A DNA stretch of 64,000 nt, from the NCBI GenBank assembly GCA_942492115.1, contig CALODL010000001.1, positions 186,001 to 250,000 on the forward strand, in the 5' to 3' direction. The first letter of the stretch is position 1. The number at the start of each line of letters is the position of its first letter. The notes beneath the pieces are model-generated. The model did no database searches and was not told the origin of the DNA. It worked only from the letters and a program-made list of their open reading frames with translations. The stretch comes from CALODL01 sp942492115. GTDB lineage: Bacteria; Planctomycetota; Phycisphaerae; UBA1845; CAIVHJ01. Of the stretch, positions 9,665 to 16,856 are shown one piece after another. A program made the position numbers and the translations under genes.

Positions 9665-9968
9665 GTGCCCCATTTCACAATTCTTTGTAGGGTTTTCCGG
9701 ACGCTTGCCGCCCTGGACTGTGTTGCTCGTCGTCAACGATGTCAGGCATCGCCTCCTCCTCACGCCTTGCCCAACACGACAAGCGCCGCGGAGAACCCTA
9801 CACCCAATTATGAAAGGGAGCACTAAGACTGGGATCGACTCTCGACCGGCCGCGGGTTTCGCTGTGCCGCATTCACGTCAGAGCATCAGGCAACACTCCG
9901 CGCGCACAGTGGCCTCTCTGTTGAAGATCAAGATGAGGAAATGGAGAATCAGGTGAGGGCCGGATTGC
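9665..9968. other. Intergenic region between convergent genes
   Basis: This 304-base spacer lies between the exporter permease (plus) and the STAS gene (minus). A TAGGGTT near 9688 and an AACCCTA near 9797 are complementary but about 100 bases apart, too weak to call a terminator. I see no gene or RNA. Confidence 0.5.
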
Positions 9969-10310
9969 TCAGCCTGCTTCGATCTGAATGCCCGCAAGGC
10001 CGAGCGCCAGCTCGTCGGCAAAATCAAATACCTTGTCGAGGCCGGTGACCAGGAATACGCCCCATACGTGGGTGTTGACCGAACAGAGCTTGAGCTGATG
10101 GCCGCCGTTGATGACGATCATCTTGCGGATCTTGAGCAGCTTGGCAATGTTCGATGAATTGATCACGTTGACCGACGCGAAATTGATGGCGACATGCTGA
10201 TTGGGATTCTCGGTGAGCATCGCGGCGACCGCATCCATGTCATCCGTGAATTGCGGGTCTTCCTGAGCTTCGACAACGATGATGTTCTCAGACCATTGTT
10301 CTATCGACAT
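9969..10310 (-). CDS. STAS-domain protein (anti-sigma factor antagonist-like)
   Basis: The 113-aa product starts at ATG 10310, preceded by GGAGAAGG. The frame is open to a TTG at 10328, but that would swallow the Shine-Dalgarno. The whole chain fits one STAS fold, as in SpoIIAA-type anti-sigma antagonists. The usual D-S-S-G phosphorylation motif appears as N-S-S-N at about residues 51-54, keeping a serine at the site. In known systems a kinase anti-sigma factor phosphorylates this serine to control partner switching. No kinase or phosphatase partner is adjacent, so it is an orphan here. It lies downstream of the RNase HII-like gene on the same strand, 86 bases apart. Confidence 0.8.
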   Translation of the reverse strand: MSIEQWSENIIVVEAQEDPQFTDDMDAVAAMLTENPNQHVAINFASVNVINSSNIAKLLKIRKMIVINGGHQLKLCSVNTHVWGVFLVTGLDKVFDFADELALGLAGIQIEAG

Positions 10311-10396
10311 GGGGCCTTCTCCAGGCAAGAAACGGTGAACTCCCGCAGCGTAGCAGTGGGCTTATTGGATGTCAATCTGGGCAATCGTATGGCGGG

Positions 10397-11374
10397 TCAG
10401 CGTGAACGAATGAGCATATCGCGGTCGATCGACAGCGCCTGGACAGCCGGTTCAATATCCTTGAGGAACCGCTTGCCATCTTCGTAGTAGCCCGCCGTGC
10501 GTCGCAGCGGTTGGACATGGCCGGCCCAGTACGCATTGAACACCTCCATGAGTACCTCCCGAGCGTACTTGCTGAAGATGCTGGCCAGGGCAATGGGCAA
10601 GTGCTGATCCTCGCCACCCTGGAAGAACTCGATCGTGACGTCCACGTCCTGTGTGGTTGGCCGCAGCTTCAGGGCATACCGACTGTGTTGTGCGTCTTCG
10701 CACTCGATAGTCAGCGGGCAACCCTCGAAGGCGGTCATCAACGGTTGCCCGTAACTCGTGCGGCCGCCCTGACGGTCGATGACGATGCGGATACGGCGGT
10801 GGCCGGTGCGCTGCGTGGCCCGCTGAATCAAGCCGAGTGTCTGGGCCCACAGCACGGTCGCTTTGTTGCGCGTACTGGTCACCAGTTTGTTGAAGTGCCC
10901 CTCGGGCAGGATCGCGCTGCCGGCACCGACGAACTGAATCCCGTGAGCGGCCATCTCCTGGCGAATCGCATTGCCGATGATTCCGATCATCTTGCTGTCG
11001 GTCGACAGTGGCACGGGACGCCGCGCACAATCCGCATACCACGGGTAGTGCACCAACCATTCCGGCGTCTCTCGGCACAGTGCACACAGCAATTCGCCAA
11101 TGGTCGCGGGTCGTTGACCGGCCGTGGCCAGCATGGTGAGGGCCGAACGTTCGAGCGTTGCAATGCCGGCGTCGGCATGGTGCAGTTTCTTGCTGTCGAG
11201 AATGGGCAGGCGTCGCTCTCGCTTGCGCATCTTGTCGGTAATCGTACCGCTCAGCGTTGACCACAAGTTGACGTCGAGGTCGTCGTCCTGCACGGCAAAT
11301 GCTGAAGCGGAGACCACGAGTGGCCCCAGGATTGGACCATAGCCGGCTTCATCGATTCCAACGAGTAGTGCCAC
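10397..11374 (-). CDS. Divergent ribonuclease HII-like protein
   Basis: The product is 325 aa from ATG 11374. It opens with VGIDEAGYGPILGPLV, matching the RNase HII catalytic start (Asp8, Glu9), and contains LDSKKL (about 60-64), VIDRQGG (Asp200) and ALASIFSKYARE (about 262-273), all RNase HII signatures in order. RNase HII enzymes cut RNA in RNA-DNA hybrids. This one is longer than the usual 200 or so residues, with about 130 extra residues between the DSKKL and VID motifs. The GRG motif that senses the ribonucleotide junction is G-Y-G here (11-13). A nuclease role is likely, but the substrate preference may be changed. It is divergent from the asparaginase gene. Confidence 0.75.
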   Translation of the reverse strand: MALLVGIDEAGYGPILGPLVVSASAFAVQDDDLDVNLWSTLSGTITDKMRKRERRLPILDSKKLHHADAGIATLERSALTMLATAGQRPATIGELLCALCRETPEWLVHYPWYADCARRPVPLSTDSKMIGIIGNAIRQEMAAHGIQFVGAGSAILPEGHFNKLVTSTRNKATVLWAQTLGLIQRATQRTGHRRIRIVIDRQGGRTSYGQPLMTAFEGCPLTIECEDAQHSRYALKLRPTTQDVDVTIEFFQGGEDQHLPIALASIFSKYAREVLMEVFNAYWAGHVQPLRRTAGYYEDGKRFLKDIEPAVQALSIDRDMLIRSR

Positions 11375-11521
11375 GGCGACCTTGCGTAGGAACTCGATTT
11401 CGAGTTCGAACCACTGCGGGGTACCCGCGTGTCAGCGGGGTGCTCAATTTCTGGGTAACGGCATCGCCATTCTAATCGCATGCGCCCGTAATGCGCGGTC
11501 GACAGTACATTCTGGTCCGGG

Positions 11522-11563
11522 CCATGGGTGAGCAGGGTGTTGATAATATCTGCTCACCCATGG
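11522..11563. repeat. Perfect 14-bp inverted repeat (hairpin)
   Basis: CCATGGGTGAGCAG at 11522-11535 is exactly complementary to CTGCTCACCCATGG at 11550-11563, with a 14-base AT-rich loop. It sits in the divergent spacer between the RNase HII-like gene and the asparaginase gene, about 60 bases before the latter. It has no T-run, so it is not an ordinary terminator. An operator, an RNA leader hairpin or a mobile palindrome are possible. Confidence 0.85.
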
Positions 11564-11624
11564 TTGTCTGTGGCAGTCAGAGCGATGAGAATACAGTTGT
11601 CATTTTCCGGGTAGGAGTAGATTC

Positions 11625-12671
11625 ATGGATCAACACGTTTCACGCCGGACCTTTATCACGGGTTCACTGGCAGCAGCGTCACTGGGGCGCGGTGTTCTGG
11701 CCAACCAGGCCGCAACGCCCCCAAAGCCCGTCGGTCCGGTGTTCATCAGCAGTGGCAACGGCGCGGGTGCGGTCGCCCGGGCGTACGCGGTTCATGCTGA
11801 CGGTGGGAGCGTGCTGGACGCGGTGATCGAAGGGGTCAACATTGTCGAGAATGATCCGAACGACACCAGCGTTGGATATGGCGGACTGCCGAATGAAGAG
11901 GGTGTGGTCGAACTCGACTCATCCGTGATGCACGGTCCAACGCACCGGGCTGGCGCGGTGGCATCTTTGCGCGGCATCAAGAACCCGTCGAAGGTCGCGC
12001 GGCTCGTCATGGAGCGAACAGACCACGTACTGATCGTCGGCGAGGGCGCGTTGCGTTTTGCCAAGGCCCACGGTTTCAAGGAAGAGGACCTGTTGACGGA
12101 TACAGCGCGTCGCGCATGGCTCAAGTGGAAAGAGAGTAACAAGGCGGGAGACTGGTTGCCCCCTCAAGCAGAGCGCGGCGTCTCCGCCGTCAGCGACGGG
12201 TACCCATTTACCTACGGTACGATCAACTGCAATGGCATCGACGCCGACGGAAACCTGTCCGGCGTGACGACGACCAGCGGATTATCCTACAAGATTCCGG
12301 GGCGCGTCGGAGACTCGCCGTTGATCGGGTGTGGTCTTTATGTCGATAACGAGGTTGGCGCCGCGGGTAGTACCGGGCGTGGCGAGGAAGTCATTCTGAA
12401 CAATGGGGCCTTCAGCGTCGTTGAGAACATGCGCAACGGAATGAACCCGCAGGAGGCCTGCGTGGCAACACTCAAACGCATGGCTGAGCACGCACGGCTC
12501 GTACCGCGGTTGTGGCACGAGAAGGGCCGCCCCAAGTACCAGGTGAAGTTCTATGCGCTCAACAAGAAGGGTGAATACGGCGGGGCGTGCATGTTGGCCA
12601 AAGGCAACTTTGCCGTGCACGACCACACGGGTGGCCGGTTGGAGCCGTTGGTTCACCTTTACGAGCGTTGA
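11625..12671 (+). CDS. Tat-exported N4-(beta-N-acetylglucosaminyl)-L-asparaginase / isoaspartyl peptidase family (Ntn hydrolase)
   Basis: The 348-aa product starts at ATG 11625, after a GTAGGAG. Its N terminus has a twin-arginine signal (SRRTFITGSLAAASLG), so the protein is folded before export. The chain matches the glycosylasparaginase/plant-type asparaginase family. A self-cleaving precursor is expected, with Thr199 in YGTINC as the new N-terminal nucleophile, followed by the conserved DGNLSGVTTTSG and GAAGSTGRGEE stretches. Relatives hydrolyse the GlcNAc-Asn bond of glycoproteins or beta-aspartyl peptides. The exact substrate is not readable from sequence. It has no close neighbours on the same strand, so it is probably a single-gene unit. 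Confidence 0.88.
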   Translation: MDQHVSRRTFITGSLAAASLGRGVLANQAATPPKPVGPVFISSGNGAGAVARAYAVHADGGSVLDAVIEGVNIVENDPNDTSVGYGGLPNEEGVVELDSSVMHGPTHRAGAVASLRGIKNPSKVARLVMERTDHVLIVGEGALRFAKAHGFKEEDLLTDTARRAWLKWKESNKAGDWLPPQAERGVSAVSDGYPFTYGTINCNGIDADGNLSGVTTTSGLSYKIPGRVGDSPLIGCGLYVDNEVGAAGSTGRGEEVILNNGAFSVVENMRNGMNPQEACVATLKRMAEHARLVPRLWHEKGRPKYQVKFYALNKKGEYGGACMLAKGNFAVHDHTGGRLEPLVHLYER

Positions 12672-12734
12672 AGAGCGCATGACTGCAACCCGCGCTGTGA
12701 TGTCGTGGTAGAGGCTCGGCCGAAAACGCAAGAA

Positions 12735-12782
12735 GCAAGCGTCGCAGCCGATCGTAGATGGCGGAGTTTTCAGACTGAGCCC
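12735..12782 (+). repeat. Dispersed intergenic sequence, copy 1
   Basis: GCAAGCGTCGCAGCC, a short insert and GGCGGAGTTTTCAGACTGAGCC follow the asparaginase gene. A second copy with the same order and few changes lies at 39604-39640. It contains no gene. It may be a short dispersed repeat or a conserved 3' structure. Confidence 0.5.
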
Positions 12783-12784
12783 AG

Positions 12785-13375
12785 CTAGCCGTGCAACAGG
12801 GTCATGACTTCACTGCGAGTCCGTGCGTCGCTGCGGCATAAACCCTGTACGCTCGACGTGACCATGAGCGAGCCGGGCTTGCGTACGCCACGACACGTCA
12901 TGCATGCGTGTGTGGCCTGAATGACGACGGCGGCCCCTTTGGCGTTCAATTCGCTCATGATCAGGTCGCAGATTTGCGTAGTCATGCGTTCCTGTACTTG
13001 CGGGCGCTTGGAGATGCAATCGACGACCCGCGCCAGTTTGGAAATACCAACGACTTTGCCATCGGGAAGATACGCAACATGCGCCACGCCTTCGAACGGC
13101 ATGAGGTGGTGCTCGCACATTGAATTGAACGGAATGTCACGCAGCACAACGAGTTCATCATACACTTCGGTGAAGGTCGTTTTGAACAGACGTGCCGGAT
13201 CGTTGTGCAGCCCACCAAAGAGCTCGGCATAAGCGCGGCCCACGCGCTCTGGCGTGTGCAGCAGTCCTTCACGATCCGGATCCTCGCCGATGGCCACCAG
13301 GATTTCACGGACAGCTTTTTCTATTCTCTCGGTGTCGATGTTCGATGTTGGGGTGATCAGGTCCATTGCAGGCAT
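12785..13375 (-). CDS. folE: GTP cyclohydrolase I
   Basis: The 196-aa product catalyses GTP to 7,8-dihydroneopterin triphosphate, the first step of folate and pteridine synthesis (and of queuosine precursors), in the cytoplasm as a toroidal homodecamer. The zinc ligands are visible as Cys87 and His90 in MCEHH and Cys158 in HACMTCRG, and the length is typical. ATG 13375 is used; an ATG four codons later (13366) is equally possible, and neither has a clear Shine-Dalgarno. It is the last gene of a three-gene minus-strand cluster, 32 bases after the zinc-ribbon membrane protein. The link to its neighbours is positional only. Confidence 0.97.
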   Translation of the reverse strand: MPAMDLITPTSNIDTERIEKAVREILVAIGEDPDREGLLHTPERVGRAYAELFGGLHNDPARLFKTTFTEVYDELVVLRDIPFNSMCEHHLMPFEGVAHVAYLPDGKVVGISKLARVVDCISKRPQVQERMTTQICDLIMSELNAKGAAVVIQATHACMTCRGVRKPGSLMVTSSVQGLCRSDARTRSEVMTLLHG

Positions 13376-13407
13376 CCACGCGCCACGTCACTGAGGAACG
13401 GGCAGGG

Positions 13408-13863
13408 TTACAGGTATTTCTCAGAAGTCGCCAGATCGAACCAGTCGATCTCCGGCGGCGTTTCTACGCCCCAGAATGCGGTATTGCAGCGATAGCATAC
13501 GGTCACGACACCAATCATATAGTAAATGGCCATGTCGATCGCCACAGCCACAGCCAGAATACCGTACGCCAGAAGGGTGTTGTCCCTGTACCACCACAGT
13601 GAGCATGATGCGGCCACGACCACGATGAGGAGCCCGGTTTTCTGGGGGAAATTCTTGCGTTTGTAGAATTCGGTCCCCCGGCACAGCGGGCACTGTCCGG
13701 GCAGTTCGTGACGAATCAGCCTGTCGGTGTCATGCACCTCATAGTTCCGGTTGCACCGCGGGCAGCCGAGGGTTTCGCGGCCTTGCCCTGTGGGGCGGTA
13801 TTCGATCAGTGCCGGGCAGTCATTTTCGCGACAGTCAAATCTCAGTTTCATGGGCTCGTCCAT
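13408..13863 (-). CDS. Zinc-ribbon membrane protein of unknown function
   Basis: This 151-aa protein has Cys pairs at about residues 11/16, 34/37, 58/61 and 123/126, arranged like rubredoxin-type zinc ribbons. Two hydrophobic segments lie at about 76-92 and 98-120. The Cys pairs flank the membrane segments, so metal-binding knuckles probably lie on the same face of the membrane. ATG 13863 is used, with ATG 13851 as an alternative. It sits between a polytopic membrane protein (39 bases upstream) and folE (32 bases downstream), which suggests one operon. I recognise no named family. Confidence 0.75.
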   Translation of the reverse strand: MDEPMKLRFDCRENDCPALIEYRPTGQGRETLGCPRCNRNYEVHDTDRLIRHELPGQCPLCRGTEFYKRKNFPQKTGLLIVVVAASCSLWWYRDNTLLAYGILAVAVAIDMAIYYMIGVVTVCYRCNTAFWGVETPPEIDWFDLATSEKYL

Positions 13864-13902
13864 CGATCGCTGCTGCGGCGACCGTTCGTTGTCGAGTGAA
13901 GT

Positions 13903-14718
13903 CTAGATCGGCAGCCCCAGCGGTCCGGCGAGGTACAGGCTCGTCAGCTCTCCGATCATGATCAATACCGACGTGAAGAACAAGATGCCCGTGGCGCTCT
14001 GGGTGCTTCGCAGCCGCACGCACTCCCAGGTCATGTATACCCCGATGCTGGGCAGCAGCAATCCCACGCCGACTCGTATCGAGAGCATCAGCCAGTCTTT
14101 GGAGAGGTGGCGCGCTGCGTCCGCGTAGGTTGGGAGCAACAGAATCGCAGCCAGGCCCGCGATGAAGAACATCCAGCGAGCCACCATCGCGATGACCACC
14201 AGGCCGCTGATACGCCGCAGCGGATCGATGGTCATGTCGGGGGCCGTGAGGTAACGGTGCCCCAGGAGCCAGCCGACGTTGAACGTGCCAAAGACGAACC
14301 CGGCCAGCAGCAAGCCCGCGGTCACGGCAATCCAGTGCAAAGCGACCAGCTCGGTGTTTGGACCGCTGAGGCCTCCACTGCTGAGTTCGAGGAATGCGCC
14401 GCCCGCGAGCGCGGCGGTCCCTCCAGCGATCGCACAACCTCTGATCCATGGCACGATCGCTGGGGCCGACGGCAGGAGCGGGGCGAGCACCATCAGCAAG
14501 AACGACGACCCCGCGCCGGCCAGTGCGGCCGTGAGCCCCCACACGGCAGGCGCAGCCCAGGCGTCCCGTGAAATGAACCACGCGCCGACCATTGCAGCCA
14601 GGATGAATGTCAAAATGGCGAGGAGCCGGATGAACGGCCAGGCGACCCGTCGCAAAGGACACGTGGCCAGTACGGTGAGCATTCCACCGACGGCTAACAA
14701 CACTGCTGCGGAAACCAT
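13903..14718 (-). CDS. Polytopic membrane protein of unknown function
   Basis: The product is 271 aa from ATG 14718, with about eight hydrophobic segments across nearly the whole chain and only short loops. A central LLGHRYLTAPDMTIDPLRR loop carries conserved-looking polar residues that could face a pocket. I see no transporter signature or cofactor motif that names the family. It is the first gene of the minus-strand cluster leading to the zinc-ribbon protein and folE. The promoter should lie in the 209-base spacer shared with the divergent lipoprotein gene at 14928. Confidence 0.72.
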   Translation of the reverse strand: MVSAAVLLAVGGMLTVLATCPLRRVAWPFIRLLAILTFILAAMVGAWFISRDAWAAPAVWGLTAALAGAGSSFLLMVLAPLLPSAPAIVPWIRGCAIAGGTAALAGGAFLELSSGGLSGPNTELVALHWIAVTAGLLLAGFVFGTFNVGWLLGHRYLTAPDMTIDPLRRISGLVVIAMVARWMFFIAGLAAILLLPTYADAARHLSKDWLMLSIRVGVGLLLPSIGVYMTWECVRLRSTQSATGILFFTSVLIMIGELTSLYLAGPLGLPI

Positions 14719-14927
14719 CCCCGCATGTTAGTCCACTCCAACGGCAGAATCACCGCCAGGAGGTGGCAGGCACTCGTCCGGGTCCGAAACAAACGGGCCC
14801 TGGCGGCCTGCAACCACGGTTTCAAGACTTATGACCGCTGTGCAGTCCCCCAGACTGCCACCGTACAAGTTGTAATTGATTCGGCCCCAAGTACTTGCCT
14901 AGAATCGGGCGTCTTGGAGGAGAGAGG

Positions 14928-15239
14928 ATGATGCGGCCTGGGAGCCGATCGCTATTACTGGGCTTAGCCGTACTGCTGACCACGAGTGGTTGCACTACGA
15001 CGGAATCCGTTGTTTCGCCACCGCGCTCGACGCTGTTGTTCGACGCGATTCCGACCCGGTACGCATCGGTTTCGAACGTACCTACCGCTCGTCCGCCTAC
15101 GGCGGAGTCACACGTCGACGATGGTCGACGCTATTCTTTTCGCCAATTGACCTACGATCGCTTCGGTGACAGCCGAAGCCAGAGAAGCGGTTTTCACCGT
15201 ACGACGGTGCAAGTGCGTGAGGGTCGTGGGAACAGATGA
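14928..15239 (+). CDS. Small lipoprotein of unknown function
   Basis: The 103-aa product starts at ATG 14928 (or the next codon, ATG 14931), directly after a strong GGAGGAGAG. It has a short basic N terminus, a hydrophobic stretch and the lipobox TTSGC, so Cys22 is the predicted lipidated residue. The mature part is Thr/Ser/Arg-rich, with no recognisable domain. Alternative upstream starts lack a Shine-Dalgarno. It stands alone, with 310 bases to the HU gene downstream. Confidence 0.65.
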   Translation: MMRPGSRSLLLGLAVLLTTSGCTTTESVVSPPRSTLLFDAIPTRYASVSNVPTARPPTAESHVDDGRRYSFRQLTYDRFGDSRSQRSGFHRTTVQVREGRGNR

Positions 15240-15549
15240 GACTTGGGGCTAACGTGTTTTGCAACAGGGTGTTAACGCACAGATTTCGAGCGTTGATTCC
15301 AGGTTGTGAGTAAGTCCCTTTTGAATCAACACTTCAGGCGCGGCGCTGAGATAGCGAGGCCTGCAGCGCTAAAGGGTTGATTGCCCAAAATACTTACTGT
15401 ACGATGACTTGTGGCGATCCTAATGCTTGCCAGGTCAGACACCTGCAAGTGTTTCCTCCAAAAAGTCACAGGTCCATTTTGGGAAGATGTTCTGCGCGCC
15501 ACGGGGGGTGGTGCGAGTTTCGTGTGGACTCGATTTCAGGGGTTGAAAG
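15240..15549. other. Upstream region of the HU-like gene
   Basis: This 310-base spacer contains an 8-bp perfect inverted repeat, GTTGATTC at 15292-15299 and GAATCAAC at 15323-15330, separated by 23 bases. A third GTTGATT occurs at about 15376. Such spaced repeats could be an operator or an RNA hairpin in the leader. I see no gene here. Confidence 0.5.
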
Positions 15550-15909
15550 ATGGCAACGGTCACCAAGAAAGAACTCATCGACCGCATCGCCGAACAGACG
15601 TCCAACAAGCGGGTCGTCGTCAAGCGGATCGTCCAGGCCTTCCTCGACGAGATCATTGACGAGCTCGGGCACGGTAACCGATTGGAGTTCCGTGACTTTG
15701 GCGTGTTCGAGAGCAAGTATCGCGCGGCGCGGATCGCCCAGAATCCCAAAACGCTGGAGCCGGTCCGTGTGCCGGAAAAGCGCACCGTCAAGTTCAAGGT
15801 CGGGCGTCTGATGAAACAGAAGCTCGAAACACTGACGACGGCGGAAGCTCCGGCAAACTCCAACACCGTGCCGCCGGTGCAGCCAAATGCGACGCAAGCC
15901 AGCGCCTAG
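15550..15909 (+). CDS. HU/IHF-family DNA-binding protein
   Basis: The 119-aa product is a histone-like nucleoid protein. Residues 1-90 follow the HU/IHF fold: TKKELIDRIAEQT at the start, then GNRLEFRDFGVFE, and a DNA-clasping arm near RAARIAQNPKT. The usual arm proline is not obvious by eye: PKTLEPVRVPEKRTVKF shows an IHF-like arm ending. A 25-residue Pro/Ala/Thr/Asn-rich tail follows the core and is absent from typical 90-residue HU proteins. It binds and bends DNA as a dimer. The gene stands alone with a long upstream region carrying an inverted repeat, which could be an autoregulatory site (inference). Confidence 0.93.
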   Translation: MATVTKKELIDRIAEQTSNKRVVVKRIVQAFLDEIIDELGHGNRLEFRDFGVFESKYRAARIAQNPKTLEPVRVPEKRTVKFKVGRLMKQKLETLTTAEAPANSNTVPPVQPNATQASA

Positions 15910-16025
15910 TTCTGTCTTAAGCTAATGCTGAGCAATGGATTATCGATTGTGGGGGCCCTTGCTGCGCGGTGAGCGGGCCGCGGTGTCACGGAGGGCGCCG
16001 CGCCGAACCGACGTTTCGGTGCGGG

Positions 16026-16322
16026 TCAATACAGGGGCTCGCCCTCATCGTCGTCATCGTCGAGGCTCTGCTTCCAGCTTTCGGCTTCGCCCTGTTCTTC
16101 GATCTCACGTTCCATGTAGGTGAACAGTTTCTCCTGCATGGGGGCGAGGCGTTCCTGGCTCGAGTGCATTTGTTCCTGATAGTGCAGCATGGCGTTCAGT
16201 TTGAGGAGTTGCCATTTCTGCAGGCACTCAGGCTCTTTGATATTGGAGAAAGGGTCGCACGAGAAGACCATCTCTCCACCCGGGCCGCGGTGGCAAAACT
16301 CACAGTCGCTGCATTGAATCAT
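16026..16322 (-). CDS. Small Cys-rich acidic-tailed protein of unknown function
   Basis: The 98-aa product starts at ATG 16322, with AGAGGA eight bases upstream. Its first 22 residues hold Cys4, Cys7, Cys10, His11 and Cys22, a likely zinc or iron knuckle. The CEFCH stretch has the heme c spacing, but there is no export signal, so metal binding in the cytoplasm is more likely. The middle is a probable amphipathic helix (about 35-75) and the tail ends in a run of Asp. It has no operon partner. I do not recognise the family. Confidence 0.7.
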   Translation of the reverse strand: MIQCSDCEFCHRGPGGEMVFSCDPFSNIKEPECLQKWQLLKLNAMLHYQEQMHSSQERLAPMQEKLFTYMEREIEEQGEAESWKQSLDDDDDEGEPLY

Positions 16323-16856
16323 GATGTGTGTCCTCTAATCACGTCCTGACATGACTACTATATCAGTTCACCCGTCTGATCTCCTTTCGAAAAGGAATGT
16401 TTGCTGAATCCGGGTTGGGGTCCATCGCCCGTCTGCTCATGCCCCAGGTGCGGACTCCATGTCCTGAACGACTTTCCTGACAGGTTCGGCGCTTAACGTA
16501 TCTACTTTCGCAGCAGGGCAGTTGCGCGATTGCTCGAGCAGTTGGCACGCAGCGTGAATGCACCGTCCAGAACTGGGAGCTGGAGAGAGATGCCGTCGCA
16601 GCCGTGCTCCGATGCGGGCGAGGGTGGGTCGAACCCAACAGCAGCCGTAACCGTGACCCGGCCTGCCCTTGTCCGCTGCTCTCATCCGACTGTTGAACAC
16701 GTATTAGTCACCTATAATTTCACTACTCCGCACCGGGCGCTGGTCCTAGGCTCCTGTAGACCACAAGTCCTTGAACCGGAGGGGTTCCGGGGAAGAGCCT
16801 CCATCGCGCCTGCGACAGGCATCCGGTGGGTGTTCCAATCACGATCGAGGTGTCGG
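16323..16856. other. Intergenic region upstream of the dockerin-containing secreted protein
   Basis: No gene is supported in these 534 bases. The open frame of the downstream gene extends far into this region, but the signal peptide and Shine-Dalgarno place its start at 16857. A perfect TATAAT at 16713-16718 is the best promoter element (listed separately). Confidence 0.55.
16693..16718 (+). promoter_or_regulatory. Candidate promoter of the secreted repeat protein
   Basis: A consensus -10 box TATAAT lies at 16713-16718. The best -35-like hexamer, TTGAAC at 16693-16698, is only 14 bases away, shorter than optimal, so the -10 carries the call. The leader to ATG 16857 would be about 130 bases. 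Confidence 0.35.

Noticed and set aside
9705..9956. A short plus-strand frame in the spacer after the ABC permease
   Set aside because: Basic, low-information translation with no Shine-Dalgarno or family match.
10511..11260. A 249-codon plus-strand frame
   Set aside because: Antisense to the RNase HII-like gene, which has all the motif evidence.
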